Positions 44,343-56,856 of a DNA stretch of 64,000 nucleotides are shown piece after piece. The DNA is from Platanthera guangdongensis (taxonomy: Eukaryota > Streptophyta > Magnoliopsida > Asparagales > Orchidaceae), in contig CM077159.1 in the NCBI GenBank assembly GCA_039583875.1, forward strand, positions 2,068,812 through 2,132,811, given 5' to 3'. Every line of letters begins with the position of its first letter. Position 1 is the stretch's first letter. The position numbers and the translations under genes are program-made. The notes below the pieces were generated by a model. The model searched no databases, was not told the origin of the DNA, and saw only the letters and a program-made list of their open reading frames with translations.

Positions 44343-47300
44343 CTGAGGACGCACAGTAGTGGTAGTAGCCTGCTGAAGCGGTATCTGCTCCTCATGTCCT
44401 GCCTCCTCGACGTGCTGGTGCTCCATCTCCACGGGCTCCTAAAAAATAGTTGGTCACCGACCATTAGTCAAAAAGACTAAGTCGTTTCCTCCGCACCTCG
44501 CCCCGCAGCTCCTAGGCACCGAGCGGGAGGACGAAGCGGAGGACAACAAGGGGTAGCAAAATGGAAGCAGGTGACAATATCTATCTAGAGTGGTACTAAG
44601 TAATGAAATTCTACTCTAGTAATGCTAAGTACAGTACAAGTAGTAAGTAAGAGCGGTGCAGTAAAGGAAAGTATAGAAACAGCAGTATAAACAAGTAAAT
44701 AAGCTAAGCTACCACTAAGCTATCATCACAAACGTACCCTAACTTATATAAATGCCCATACAAATATATAAGTTAGGATTTCCAGAAAATTTAACTTATC
44801 ATATAAAAGAGCCCATACTAATTTATATGATAAGGATCTATGAAGCGTATGACCTAATATGAATGAATGATATGATGCAGTTTTATGCGCAGGCAAGTGC
44901 AACTCACACACACGACTCTGTGATCACAGACCTTTAGTTCCCACTTTTTGAGAGCTAGCATCACTCTCGGGTACCACCGCTGTGGCTACGGCAGCAGCGG
45001 AGCGGGCGTCTCCGCTTCTAGACCGGTATGCACACTACCAAGCCTTAGACCCCTCTCATACGCCTCTGTACACGTCCAAGGTGCACTCTAGAGTCTCGCG
45101 TACGTACTTTGCTGACAAACCCGTCAGTCTTGTTGGGTCGGATGTGTGTTATCGGGGATCGTCCTCCAGACCGCAGCGTAAAACAACCCACTGGCCCCTC
45201 TAACTCCCACAACCGCCTGGTGCACCGTACTGCCATCGGTGTGACGAACGGCCAGTACCGCATGCCCCGCCACGATATTTATGCACATGCAAGTAATCCA
45301 TACCGAGCCTTCCGCTCGCAGGACCAAACCCGTCCTGAATCCCTCAAACCCAAACCCGGGTGAGAACGCACATTAGTGCCTTTGTGCCAACTCCCTCGAA
45401 CCCTAAACGGGTGAGCATACATCATGAATCTCTCCAACCCCACACGGGCGAGAAGGTACGACAATGTCCTAATCTATTATACTACTCTTGTCTACAGTTT
45501 ATTATACTTAGAGATTTAAGGTTAATCCCAGGACTGCCCCCGGTATTTCCTGTGAAGGGCTCTCAAGGGGCACTAGGAACTGTGTTGGGATTACGCCCAG
45601 CGTTCCCTTTCGCAAGGATACTTATTTTAGTTGGTGACTACCCATGTATCTCCCCAGCTCTCCTTATTGCTCTAGTACAACCCTAGTGACTTAAGGTATT
45701 ACCGGGAAAACCGACGGTCTTCCGCCGATCCCCACTCCAGTTGCTAGCTAAGACTTGCACTTTTGATCCCTCACTAAGACAACTCTACCCACCAGGGTTA
45801 CTCATGTTGAACTCTCTCTTATTTCTGCCGATAATCAATACCCTGGTAACCCCTAAGGCAAGACCTATTCGTGTTATATGCAGACCATGACCTATGGTTA
45901 CCCTAGAAATGTGATCTTCCAAACCTTAAGGCATCTTGCCCCTAAATATTTATCCTAAGGTGTTATGGACTAAGGGAACTACCCTAAGAATCCTCGTAAT
46001 TTTTCTTGGCCAAATAGTCCTTTAATTAATTCTTTTAATTTAAATGCTAGGTCACTTTACACATGAAGTAGTTTGATTAAGTATCCACTGACCTAGGGAA
46101 TTTTTCCTGAGATGTATATTGACAAAATATTGCTGCCTATAGAATTTCATAATTTTCCTTAAATTATTTATTATCATTTTCCATTTAATATCAATTCCAC
46201 ACAAATTCCATTTTCCAAATGATGTATAGGCATTATGTACTCAAAAATTCCAGAAAAATTACAGAGCATTTAGGACACTAATGTATGACTATTGGCAGAG
46301 TATCATCAACATTTATTGTAAAATGGCCTATAAGATTCCATTATAAGATATTTACCAAAATGCCATTGTACCAATTTAACACAAACAATGCATCCATTAA
46401 TTCTGAGAAATTTATGCAAAACTAATAATAACATTTTATAGCAATAGAATAAATTCCACATTTTTCAGAAGTATATATCCATCATTTCAAGAATTAACAA
46501 GATAAGGGTAAAATGGGGAATTTAGGGTATCTACTCCAAAAGTTCTTCAAAACAGAGAAATCATATTTTTCCTAAGTCAAATGTGACATCATCTATGCCT
46601 TGGCAAAATTGTTTGAATTTGTGCTTGAAGAAACCCTATTTTCCAACTTTATTTCCAAAATAGCTATATTTAAAATAAATTCCAATAAATAGAATTTTGA
46701 TTCCAAAAATTCCATTATTAATTTGAGGGATGAAATTTACCCTAATGAACCACTGTAAATAATTCCATGTCCTTTGCATGTCACCATTGGGCTAAATACA
46801 CCAATTTGCATTTTTGCTATTAGCACACCAAGGCTAAACATAGGCTAGCACATGCAAGTGGATTCCCCAACATGCCGTGAACACAAGGTGCTGAAAATTT
46901 TATCATGCACCAAGGATGACCCCACTGACCGACCACCAAAATTTGGGGCCATGGGGAGGAGTAGAACTCCATATATGTCATTTATTTATATTTTGCTATT
47001 TTACCAAAAACTATAGGAAAATATTCTCTAAAAATTCCTAAATTTTGGCAGGAGCTAAGTATGCCCTAATCATGCATGTGCCCAAAATTTGGGGCCATGG
47101 TGATCAATAGTTTGACCTAGGCATCCAATTTAATGTCTGCCCTACTCTAGGACCAGTCCTAGGCGAAATGTCCCACAGGACTGTACACTACACCAAAATG
47201 TTTGTTTAGGGTGGCATCTTAAAGGTAAGACCCCTGGATACATTTTTCATTAAGGAGCAAAGTTATGTAAATGCCTCTAAGAGGCCTAAATTTAACATGC

Positions 47301-48675
47301 AAAGTGACTGAAAAAGTGTGACAGAAATCATACTATTCAATACATTAAATTAATTCATATTAATAACTGCGCACGAATCTTAAAGCTTATCCGACGGGAT
47401 CTGGTCATCGTCTACCTCCAGCCAACGGCTGAGATCGAGCCGACCTGGAGCAACTTTGCCGGCGGTTTCCGGCCAGCTGGGACGGCGCCACCTCCGGCCA
47501 ACGGTGCCATCACCTTCACGGTGGTGGTGGCTATCATTTCCCGGCGATGGGGCGGCGGGAGACGGCGGCGACGGCGATCCCGAGTGGTTTCAAAAGCTTG
47601 GAATTCTCTCGATTTTCTCACATGGCATCGGGCTCAGTTGAGCCCGATATCTCTCCTATTTGATCTAAGATGCTAGTACGGGTAGAGGTGAAGTGAAACA
47701 CACCTGAATCGAGGCTTGGCTGCGGGTCAGGCGGCGGTTTGCCGTGGTGGTGGTGCGCCGGCGAGCTCCACCCCGAAAGCTCAAATCTCCACCATTCTCC
47801 ATGATTAAGCAGTCGAATTCCACTCCTTTCGGCCTTCTGAAGCTAATGGTGAGCTCTGTTTGGACTGAGGTGGGCTATAAGTGGAGTTAACTCCAAGGTG
47901 AGCTCGGTTTGAGCATTGGAGGTTTCACCCATGGTGCCATGTGGCTCACTGCCTTGGTTTTCTGCTGGAAATGAAGAGGGGAGGTCGGCCACCTGGTTTT
48001 GGGCAGCCTAAGCCAGCTGATGGGGTGGCCATGTGGCCACCATTTCCTTCATTCCTCTTTCTCTCTCCTCTTTTCCTAAAAATCTCAATTTTACCCCCTT
48101 GCATGTACTCTCTCTCCTGATTTAGAGGGGTAGCACTGGTCTTGTTCACTTGGGCTGACTTTGGGCCAATTTTAGTGGGCTTGGTCCAAGGGGAAATGGC
48201 TTGGCCTTCATTTCACTCTTTAGGTCAATTTGTTGACCAAATTGACTTATGGAGTTGACTTGGTCAACCATGGTGGGTGGACTGACCCTACTTGGTGGAA
48301 ATGGGTCTAGTGGCACCACCCAACTTGGTTTGGGTCAAGGGGGTGCCCTACTTAGGTTAATTAGGCCTATGAGTGTGGGTTTGACCAAATTAAGCCCAAG
48401 GTTGACTTTGGTCAATTGAGGTCAAAATGTTGACCCAGTGACATACCCTAGGGTCCACTTAGATTGTCTTTAGGGTTAGGGCAATGTGGTGGGGTCATGG
48501 TGTGGCTAGGGTCCCCACTTAGGCTAGTTTGACCTAGTTTGACTATGGTCTTATAGTGGGCCCCACATGGCTACCACCCACTACCTAGGGTCAAACCTAG
48601 TTGATCTCCTTAAGTCTCACCCCATGCCTAACCCAATCTAAGTTGGGGGGTCCAGAAGTAACATGGGATGTTACA
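43989..48675 (-). repeat. 5' LTR of Gypsy B1 (4,687 bp)
   Basis: Pairs with 34435-39098. Contains the predicted leader exon at 44343-44426. No other coding content is supported. Confidence 0.95.
44343..44426 (-). CDS. gag: Predicted first coding exon of B1 gag inside the 5' LTR
   Basis: A 28-codon open frame starts ATG GAG CAC CAG (MEHQHVEEAG...) and ends TTVRPQ exactly at CAG/GTGGG. It joins the main gag exon in phase 0. Composition (Gln, Glu, Thr, Pro) fits the Pro/Gln-rich gag N-terminus. The 3' LTR carries the same frame. Evidence is positional; splicing is not shown. Confidence 0.4.
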
Positions 48676-49650
48676 TAGAAACCCTTGTAGACCTTGGCAA
48701 AAAGGTGATAAAGCACCTTGGTCTACAAATAGTAAACTTTAAATACCCAACTTAGGGCAAGACTTTAGGGCTCCAACTTGACTCCTTAACCCCACCCCAA
48801 CACCCCTAGGCCATCAAGGAGTCTAGAGTGACACCTAAGACCCATTGGGGCCAACCAAAGAGGTCAAGTAGACCAAAGTCAACCTTAAGCCCTAATTACA
48901 TCAAAATAGTCAATTCTTCACCTATTGACCAAATTGCCAATCAGAACATGGAATTGACCCAACATTTAGGTTAAAGGCATCATGAGAGACCTAGGGGACC
49001 AAAAAGGCCCATTAAGGGGCCTCCAATTTGGCCAATTGTCCAAAATGCCCTCATAGGTCAAAAAGGGCAATCCTTCATTAACTACCTCAATAGACCACTA
49101 TAACTTGAAAATGACCCCCCCCCCCCCCCCCCCCCAGTGTCATAATGTCATAGGGAACCCAATGGCACAAAAAGCCCCATCATTGTGCCACCCATTTGGT
49201 CAATTTGCCCAAAAGTCCAATTTGCTCTAATTAGGTCAAATCACTTAAATTGACCCAACGAAGCCCAATCCACTTGTGCTAGCCTCAATTTAGGTTGGCT
49301 CATCAGTCCAAGGGAGCTGCAATTATAATTTATGTTACCCAATTTCGTGTAAGGTGACTAGGAGAGAGAGAGAGCTCAATTTTCCCAAAAAATGGAGGAG
49401 AGAGAAAGTGAGAAAGGGGGCCATTCCTGGTGGGGAAGGTGAATCACCCCTCCATTCTTCACCAATTAATTAGCATTCATCTCCCCTATCAGTTTTGAGG
49501 AGTTTCCAAATGAATTGGGGCCAAGGGGAGGTGAATTTCAACGGATTTCCACTAAGGCCGCAAATCACCATTAGTGGTGATAATGGCAATTCATGTCGTG
49601 AACCCTCCTCTCCCCAATTGGTTCTTTAATCATCTTTAGGGAGCCCACAG
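48676..49650 (+). repeat. B2 5' LTR, second segment
   Basis: Begins with the duplicated TAGAA and ends CACAG, the target of A2. It contains a C21 run (49115-49135) and GAGAGAGA at 49363. No gene is seen. Confidence 0.8.
49115..49135. repeat. C21 homopolymer
   Basis: Twenty-one consecutive C within the B2 LTR; on the other strand a G-tract able to form a quadruplex. Length may be unreliable in assembly. Confidence 0.9.
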
Positions 49651-49718
49651 TGTAACGCCCCGAAACTCAAAGGAGCTAAGGGGGGACGTTTTGGGCCAGT
49701 TTGGGTTCTGGCTGCAGG

Positions 49719-50365
49719 CACACGGCCTGGGACACGGGCGTGTCCCAGGGCGTGTCAAGCCAGTGTCGACACTGAGACGGGAAGTCGACACTTTGGTCTC
49801 GACATTGTGTCGAGACTGGGCACACGGCCTGCGACACGGGCGTGTCGCAGGGCGTGTCGAACAGTGTCGACACTTAGCCGCGAAGTCGACACTGTGCTTT
49901 GACGAAGTGTCGAGACATGACACACGGCCTGCGACACGGGCGTGTCGCAGGGTGTGTCAACCCGTGTCGACACTTGTCCCACGAAGTCGACACTTTGGTC
50001 TCGACATGGTGTCGAGACAAGGCACACGGCCTAGGACACGGGCGTGTCCAAGGCCGTGTCATCCGGTCGACGATCTTCGCTCGACGAAGTGTCGAGTGTC
50101 GAGACCGTGTACATGGCCTGGGGTCCAGGCGTGTTGAGGTGACACGGGTAGGGACACGGGCGTGTCCTAGAACCCGTGCAGTGCTCGGGTTGATTTCGCG
50201 GAAAAATGATGGCGGTACACGGTTGGCCACACGGCCGTGTCAGGTGGAACACGGGCGTGTCAGCTCGAACACGGGCGTGTTCGATACCCGTGTGAGGTTC
50301 CAGGCGAGCCGATTTTGACGACGAATGAGGCACACGGCCCTGGACACGGGCGTGTGCCAGGTCGT
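49719..50365. repeat. ACACGGGCGTGT palindrome array in the A2 5' LTR
   Basis: Same unit structure as in A1 with sequence drift: arms GGG/CCC at ~49734, GCG/CGC at ~49836 and ~49936, and AGGACAC/GTGTCC at ~50034. The 3' LTR array is at about 56920-57560 and lacks part of one unit. Confidence 0.9.
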
Positions 50366-50655
50366 GTTCGGTCCAGATTGGGCATTTCAGTCTCGAATCA
50401 AAGCCGTTCGTTTCCTTATTTTGAGATCCAACGGCTGGGGGTTGTTCCTGAAGGGATATACCCGGGATTGGACTTAGAAAACCCTCACTTTTCTTAAGTG
50501 TTATCTTTCTAAAACCTTAGAGAGAGAGGAGAGCCAAGGGAGGAAGAAGGAGCTAGATCCCGCCATTGGAGGAGCTTCGAAGCTCCGAATCGCGAGCCGA
50601 CTCCGGATCCACGGAGGCAAAGCTAGTGCGGTGCTTTTCATCCGATTACTTTTCA

Positions 50656-50679
50656 ATGGCGCCAAAGAGGAATGCTAGG
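50656..50679 (+). CDS. gag: Predicted first coding exon of A2 gag inside the 5' LTR
   Basis: ATG GCG CCA AAG AGG AAT GCT AGG, then GTAACG. It encodes MAPKRNAR; the 3' LTR copy at 57845 differs only by a silent AAC. It would join 52188 in phase 0 by removing 50680-52187. Confidence 0.45.
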
Positions 50680-52187
50680 GTAACGATCCTCATCTTGAGC
50701 ATGAGTAGCTCTCTTTCTTTGCATAGGAAGCCCGCTCTCGCGAGTTTGCGGAGAGTTGGAGGCGTTCCTTCGGGTAGATATGTGAAGTACCCGTTGTTTA
50801 GAGTCCGTAAGCGAGAACGGACATAGGCATGATGTGTGAAGCCTACCCGGACATGTTGGTCTGGATCGTTGATGTTGCATTGCATAAATGCCGGAGAAGA
50901 CTCCGTGCTATGGATTGTTTTTCGGGTTTTCTACGCGGTAGATTGCAGTAGGGAGCCTTGGGGACTAACCCAAAGGTGCACCCGGAAAACTGGGTGGATA
51001 CGAGATCTTGCCAACTTGGTGGCCTGAGAGCCAACTTGAACATAACCGGGTTATGTGACTTGTGATGGAAATGGGACTCGGTGGAAGTTTGACCCGCGCA
51101 AATGGCTTAAATTGTCGTTGCGATGTGAGCACGGGTTAGATGGAACCGTACCCGTTCTATGTCGTTCGGTTAAAGAGACCTAAAGGCACGTGGCACTTGC
51201 CGTTGGCATAGATTAGGGTCTTTGGCGGTCGATGACTTAAATTGTCGTGACCCAGGCCAGGAAGACAAATTTGCTCATAGGTTTGGCCGTCCAAGTGGCG
51301 GTGGTGAGTCCGGAATGTCTATGGCTTTAATTGACGTGACATCGACAGGTTCTCCGAGAATGTGCCCTGAGAGCACGGGGCGTGTGGCTATGAGTGCCAA
51401 CGTCTGTGATGAAATGGCTAATTATATATTGCTCGCTTATGCTAATGAAATGCAGGGAAGGAGCACCGCCGCCCCGAGTTAGGGGCGGGATCGTTATAAT
51501 TTGGTCAGCATTGCTGACCGTTGCCTTGTTTTGCCACCGTGCAGTGGTTTGTTGCTTGCAGGTGCAGTTGGACCAAGCGGTCAATAGCGGGCTAAAGCCC
51601 GAATGCGAAGCCGGCCCTTGAAGGCCTAATTGGAAATATTTACTGCTTTATTCATGTGTGACCGGCCTGCGTGCCGTGGTTTGTAAAACATGTAATTTAA
51701 AGTGAAACATTTTGTAAAGCCTTATGGCTTATTTTGGGTATTTTTGTATAACATTCCTAATTTGTATTAGTGGACATTCATGCTCTAATGCTGGGTTCTT
51801 TATTGCAACTTTTATAAACTGCTTCCGCTAGAATGCTCTGTGTAGGACGGTGAGATTGGTTGGATGGTTTCCATAAGTAACCACCCGGTCTGTCTGTAGT
51901 ATATGGCGTCGGGCCCCGGCCGGACCTACTGCTATATGCTATGCGACGGATAGGGGGTGTTACAATTTGGTATCAGACTACTGGTTTTGGTCGGGCTTAA
52001 AGTGAATTCGTGGACGAATTCTTTTAAGGGGTGGTGAGAACGTTGTGTGCGTCATCGTTATAACAGTAAAAGAACCCATGAATGTCCACTTAGAAATGAA
52101 AATACTTGTGTTTGAGAAACCTGCGTGTTCCTATAATTGCTGTTTGCAATTTATTTGGTCGCTTAACGGTGTTTTGTACCACTATAG
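50680..52187 (+). other. Predicted leader intron of A2 (1,508 bp)
   Basis: Donor AGG/GTAACG, acceptor CACTATAG/GTGACC, the same sites as in A1. The in-frame TAG immediately before gag is the acceptor itself. Confidence 0.45.
51968..51977 (+). promoter_or_regulatory. Primer binding site of Gypsy A2
   Basis: TGGTATCAGA three bases after the LTR, as in A1. Confidence 0.85.
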
Positions 52188-53330
52188 GTGACCAGAAGTG
52201 GTGTTGGGCCGTCAGAACGCCGAGTTTCTGAGGCTAGTAGTGCACCGGATGTTGCTCCTGCAACACCTCTGTCGGCTGAGAATATTCGATTGGTGGCTGA
52301 AGCGGTGTTGGCCGTGATAAATGCGCAGCCTGCAAGGCAAACGCAGCAGCCCGCTCCTGTGATGGAGCAAGAACCTCTTCAAGAGGCTGAGCCGAGGAGA
52401 GTGAAGCAAGTGGTTGTGGAACCGGTGGTGCCGAGGAGGGCAACTGAGAGGCAGCTTAAGCATGTAATGAGCTTTAACCCTCTGTTATTCTCGGGGTTGG
52501 GAACCCCATCTCAGGCTAAAGACTGGCTCTCCAGGGTGAAGAGAGTCATGACAGCAACGAAGACGGAGGAGTGGCAAATGACCACCATCGCTACGTTCCT
52601 TCTGGATGGGGAAGCGAGAATGTGGTGGGAAGGATTGGAGCTGCATTTATTGAGAGGTAGGCAACTTGGTGATGTCTCGATGGAAGAGTTCTCGAGATTA
52701 TTCATGGCTAGATACCTCCCTTCGACGCAGAAGATAGCGTTGGAAAACGAATTTCTGAAGTTGGTTCAGGGAGAGAAGAGCGTGGAAGAATATCTCCATG
52801 AGTTCACTCGTTTGAGTCGTTATGCTAGCTCCACCATCGTGGATGAGGAGCGCAAGACTAATCGCTTCTATGAAGGCTTGAGGGATGAGTTGAGACTACT
52901 ACTTTCGGGGCCGATGACGCAGGGTTTCTTAACCTTGGTCAATACTGCCCGGTCCTTGGAGAAGGACATGAAGAATGTACAAGCAAAGAAAACTTGTGTG
53001 AGAAGAAATCTGAATTTAAAGTGCCGACTACTTCAAAGACCGGCTATCGGAGATCTTTCAAGAAGCATAGGACTTCGGGTCCAGCTCCTTCTGGTGCTTC
53101 TGGGGCGACTACGAGTCAGACCCCGGGCGCGTGTTTTACTTGTGGAAAGACGGGGCACTTTGCCCGTGACTGTTGGAGCGGACGTCCTAAGTCCGAGAGG
53201 AAGCCGGGAGCTACTTATGAAGAGAAGGGAAAGGCGGTGGAGTCGACCGCATCCCATTATGCTCCGGCCCAACCAAGGGTCTACAATCTTGTCCAACAGG
53301 AGGCCATCAAACAAGCTGATGTGGTGACAG
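52188..53330 (+). pseudogene. gag: Gypsy A2 gag (frameshifted)
   Basis: Close copy of A1 gag (MWWEGLELHLLRGRQL, SVEEYLHEFTRLSRYA, NRFYEGLRDELRLLL). A one-base deletion near 52,991 (AAAACTTG where A1 has AAAAGCTTG) shifts the frame before the zinc knuckle, which is intact in the other frame: CFTCGKTGHFARDC. The frame that carries the knuckle reaches the junction intron at 53331. GTG start preceded by TAG, as in A1. Confidence 0.88.
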
Positions 53331-53406
53331 GTACGGCTTAATTTATAACAAGTCTATTTCTTTAAGTACTTGTTATGCACATGTTACCTTACCACTGCTT
53401 GTTTAG
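53331..53406 (+). other. Predicted gag/protease junction intron of A2 (76 bp)
   Basis: GACAG/GTACGGCTTAA to CTTGTTTAG/GATTTG; same length and phase as A1, with several substitutions inside but both splice sites unchanged. Confidence 0.65.
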
Positions 53407-56400
53407 GATTTGTGTTGATTTGTGAAAATCTGGCACGAGCACTCTTCGATACGGGTGCTTCACACTCCTTCTTGTCCGAAGGATTTATATCACGCATCGG
53501 AGTTCCTTCTTCGATGGCGAAGGATAAGTTGGATGTGTTGTTGCCCAATGGGTGTTCGATGCGAGCGGATAGGATCTGCGATGTTAAGGTTCATGTTGGG
53601 GAGCAGGAGTTCGACCTGCGGGCGTCTTTACTTCCGTTAGTGGAGTTCGACGTCATATTTGGCATGGACTGGCTCTCGGAGCAGCAGGCCCATATAGATT
53701 GCGGTAGCAAGGAAGTCAAGCTGGGAGCAAGTCGTGAGACGACTTTTACGGGCTTAAAGGGGTCGAGCAAGACGTTGATGTCTGCTCTTCAGGTGGTGAA
53801 GGCGGTTCGTGCCGGAGTAGAACTGTTCTTTACACTAGTGGAGGTTGCAAAGCCGAAGCCCGCGTTGGATTGTATTTCAGTGGTATCGGAATACCCTGAT
53901 GTGTTCCCCGCAGATCTTTCTGGAGCCCCGCCTCAGCGGGAGATAGATTTTACGATCGAGCTAGTGTCCAGGTGCAAAGCCTATGTCACGATCTCCTTAT
54001 CGGCTGGCGCCTAAGGAAATGGCGGAGCTGAAAGTTAAACTGCAAGAGTTGTTGGAGCAAGGGTATGTGCGCACGAGTTCTTCACCTTGGAGCGCACCGG
54101 TCCTCTTTGTTAAGAAGAAGGACGGAATCTTGAGGCTATGTATTGATTATCGGGAGCTCAACAAGCCGACGGAGAAGAACAAGTACCCGATCCCCCGGAT
54201 TGATGATCTTTTTGATCAGTTAGTCGGGTCGACGGTGTACTCGAAGTTGGATCTCAAGGCTGGGTACTATCAGCTGTGAATAAGGGAGTGTGATATCCCG
54301 AAGACAGCGTTTAGTACGAGATACGAGCATTATGAGTTTACGGTCATGCCGTTTGGGCTGACAAATGCGCCGTCAGTGTTCATGGATTTGATGAACAGGA
54401 CTTTCAGGGAGTACTTGGACCATTTCGTGGTCGTCTTCATCAACGATATTTTGGTGTACTCGCAAAGTGAGGAAGATCACTTCAAGCATCTTCATTTGGT
54501 GATGGAGACGATAAGGAGAAATCAGTTGTATGCCAAGTTCTCGAAGTGCGAGTTTTGGCTATCCTCAGTGGCGTTCCTCGGGCATATAGTGAGTGGAGAG
54601 GGTATTGCTGTGGATCCGGCGAAGATTGTTGCGATACGGGAGTGGCCTGAGTTTGCTACTGTAGCGGAAGTCCGGAGTTTTCTGGGGCTTGCCGGCTATT
54701 ATAGGCGCTTCGTAGAGAACTTCTCGCGGATAGCGTTACCTCTCACTACTTTGACAAGAAAGGAGCATAAGTTCGTCTGGACGCCGGAGTGCGCGCGAGC
54801 TTTTGAGGAGTTGAAGTGTCGATTGACCACGGCGCCTGTGCTGATTCGCCATGTGGAACCGAAGGCTATGAGATTTATAACGATACTTCGGGCAGCGGTT
54901 TGGGTTGCGTGCTACTGCAACACGGAAGTGTAATAGCTTATGGCTCGAGATAGCTAAAAGTGCATGAGAGGAACTATCCGGTCCATGACTTGGAGTTAGC
55001 GGCCGTGATTTTTGCCTTGAAGCTGTGGAGACACTACTTGTACGGTGTGAAGATCGATATCTACACCGATCACAAGAGCCTGAAATATCTTATTGATCAG
55101 AAAGATCTGAATATGCGGCAGCGTAGATGGATGGAGTTCCTGGGGGACTATACATTCAAGATCCACTACGTTCCTAGGCAAAGAGAATGCGGTTGCGGAC
55201 GCGTTGAGTCGCCGAGCCCCAGCTCAAGCCAATTGGCTATCGGTGCATGATGAGCGGTTGGTGCAGGAGTTGGAGGCGTTGGAGATTGTTTGTGTGGACA
55301 GGCAATCAAGTGCTGAAGCAGTTCTGAATTGGACTGAAGTCCAATATGACCTGGCTGATCGTATTCGGCAGGCTTTGGATATGGATGCTCATATGAAGCA
55401 GTTCATCGTAGAGGCTCTCGATGGGTCAAATACCCAATTCGTCGTGGAGGACGGATTACTTTGGAAAGACGGTCGTATGTGCGTCCCAAGTGTGGGCAAT
55501 TTGCGGGTGGAGTTGTTGTACGAGGCACACCATACCAAGTACTCGATTCACCCGGGGAGCACGAAGATGTACCGTGATGTGAAGAAACTGTTTTGGTGGC
55601 CGGGTTTGAAAAAGGATGTGGCGCTTTACGTAGCGAAGTGCCAAACTTGCGCCTTGGTGAAGGCGGAGTGCCAAAAGCCGGGAGGATTTCTTAAGTCCTT
55701 GCCTATTCCGGAGTGGAAATTCGACGATATCTCTATGGACTTTGTGCACGGTTTGCCAAGGTCGCAAAATGGGAACGGCGCCATTTGGGTGGTCGTTGAT
55801 CGGTTAACAAAGGTGTCGCATTTTATTCCGCATAGGAAGGATGATCCGGTGGAGAAGTTGGCAAAGCTTTATGTGGATAACATAGTACGGCTTCATGGTG
55901 TGCCCCGCAGCATCGTGAGTGACCGAGATGGGCGGTTCACGTCCAATGATTGGAGGCTGGTGCAGCAAATGTTGGGAACAAAGCTGAAATTCAGCACAGC
56001 CTTTCATCCGCAAAAGGATGGGCAGACCGAGAGGGTCAATAGAACTATGGAAGACATGCTCCGCATGTGTGTCTTGGATTTCGGAAAGCAATGGGAAGAC
56101 CACCTTTATTTGGTGGAGTTCGCATACAACAATAGCTACCAAGCGAGTATTCAGATGGCGCCTTTCGAGGCCCTATATGGTAGAAAATGTCGCACGCCGT
56201 TGTCTTGGTTAGATGCGGGTGAGTCAAAGTTGTATAAGCGATCAGAAGTGGAGGGTGCTACTTCTTTGATGAGAACCATTCGGGAGAGGTTGCTTATCGC
56301 TCAGGACCGGCAAGCTAAATACTATAATGCCAAGCAAAGGAACGTGGAGTTCGTTGTGGGTGATTATGTGTACCTAAAGATCAAGCCGTTCAAGGGTGTC

Positions 56401-56856
56401 TCGCGGGTGCGGCGATTGAAAAAGCTAAGCCCGAGGTGCCTTGGACCGTTTGAGGTTCTGGAGCGAGTTGGTGAAGCGGCCTATTGGTTGAATCTTTCAA
56501 TGGAGCTTAGTGGTTTACATGATGTATTCCACATTTCGGTGCTTCGGAAGGCGGTGCAAGAGCCTACGCAAGTGATCGCGGTTGATCAAGTGCCGGTGGA
56601 TAGTGGGCTAACGACAAAGGTCAAGCCCGTGCGGATTGAGGACTCGGAGGTCAAGCGGCTACGCAATAATGAGATCAGGATGGTCAAGGTCCGGTGGGAC
56701 AATTGCGGTCGTGAGGAGCTCTCTTGGGAGCGAGAGCAGACTATGCTTGATGAGTATCCGGAGTTGTTCCGCTCATGTACAAATTTTGGTTTTGTACATG
56801 TCTTTCCTTTATGTAATTTCGTGGACGAAATTCTTTTAAGAGGGGGAGAGTTGTAA
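53407..56856 (+). pseudogene. pol: Gypsy A2 pol (several breaks)
   Basis: Protease [10 protein letters not shown] intact. A one-base insertion near 53,969 breaks the frame before RT. TGA at 54277-54279 replaces an Arg codon after AGYYQL. The RT active site reads [10 protein letters not shown], with Asn for the first catalytic Asp. A frameshift near 54,840 falls between RT and RNase H. TAG near 54,951 replaces Gln in the SRQLK block, and a frameshift near 55,175 follows. From 55204 the integrase is open ([28 protein letters not shown]) but HPQTDGQTE reads HPQKDGQTE. The last frame runs a few bases into the 3' LTR after loss of one C. Inactive. Confidence 0.92.
56820..56851 (+). promoter_or_regulatory. 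Polypurine tract module of Gypsy A2
   Basis: CGTGGACGAAATTC then TTTTAAGAGGGGGAGAGT up to the 3' LTR. Confidence 0.85.

Larger units (their letters stand above)
34435..48675 (-). mobile_element. Gypsy B1: well-preserved minus-strand Ty3/Gypsy with 4.7 kb LTRs
   Basis: LTRs 34435-39098 and 43989-48675 run on the minus strand TGTAACATCCC to GGTCTTACA. The duplication TAGAA flanks it (34430-34434 and 48676-48680). Gag is open and pol has two stops near its end. LTRs make up two thirds of the 14.2 kb. It inserted in opposite orientation into the LTR of B2, a relative. LTR copies are alike except for scattered changes and a ~22-bp indel (absent near 37,070, present near 46,625). Confidence 0.97.
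49651..51964 (+). repeat. 5' LTR of Gypsy A2
   Basis: Starts TGTAACGCCCC, ends GTGTTACA. Palindromic array at about 49719-50365, with extra TCGACGATC-like words at 50070-50095 not seen in A1. Mini-ORF MAPKRNAR at 50656. Confidence 0.95.
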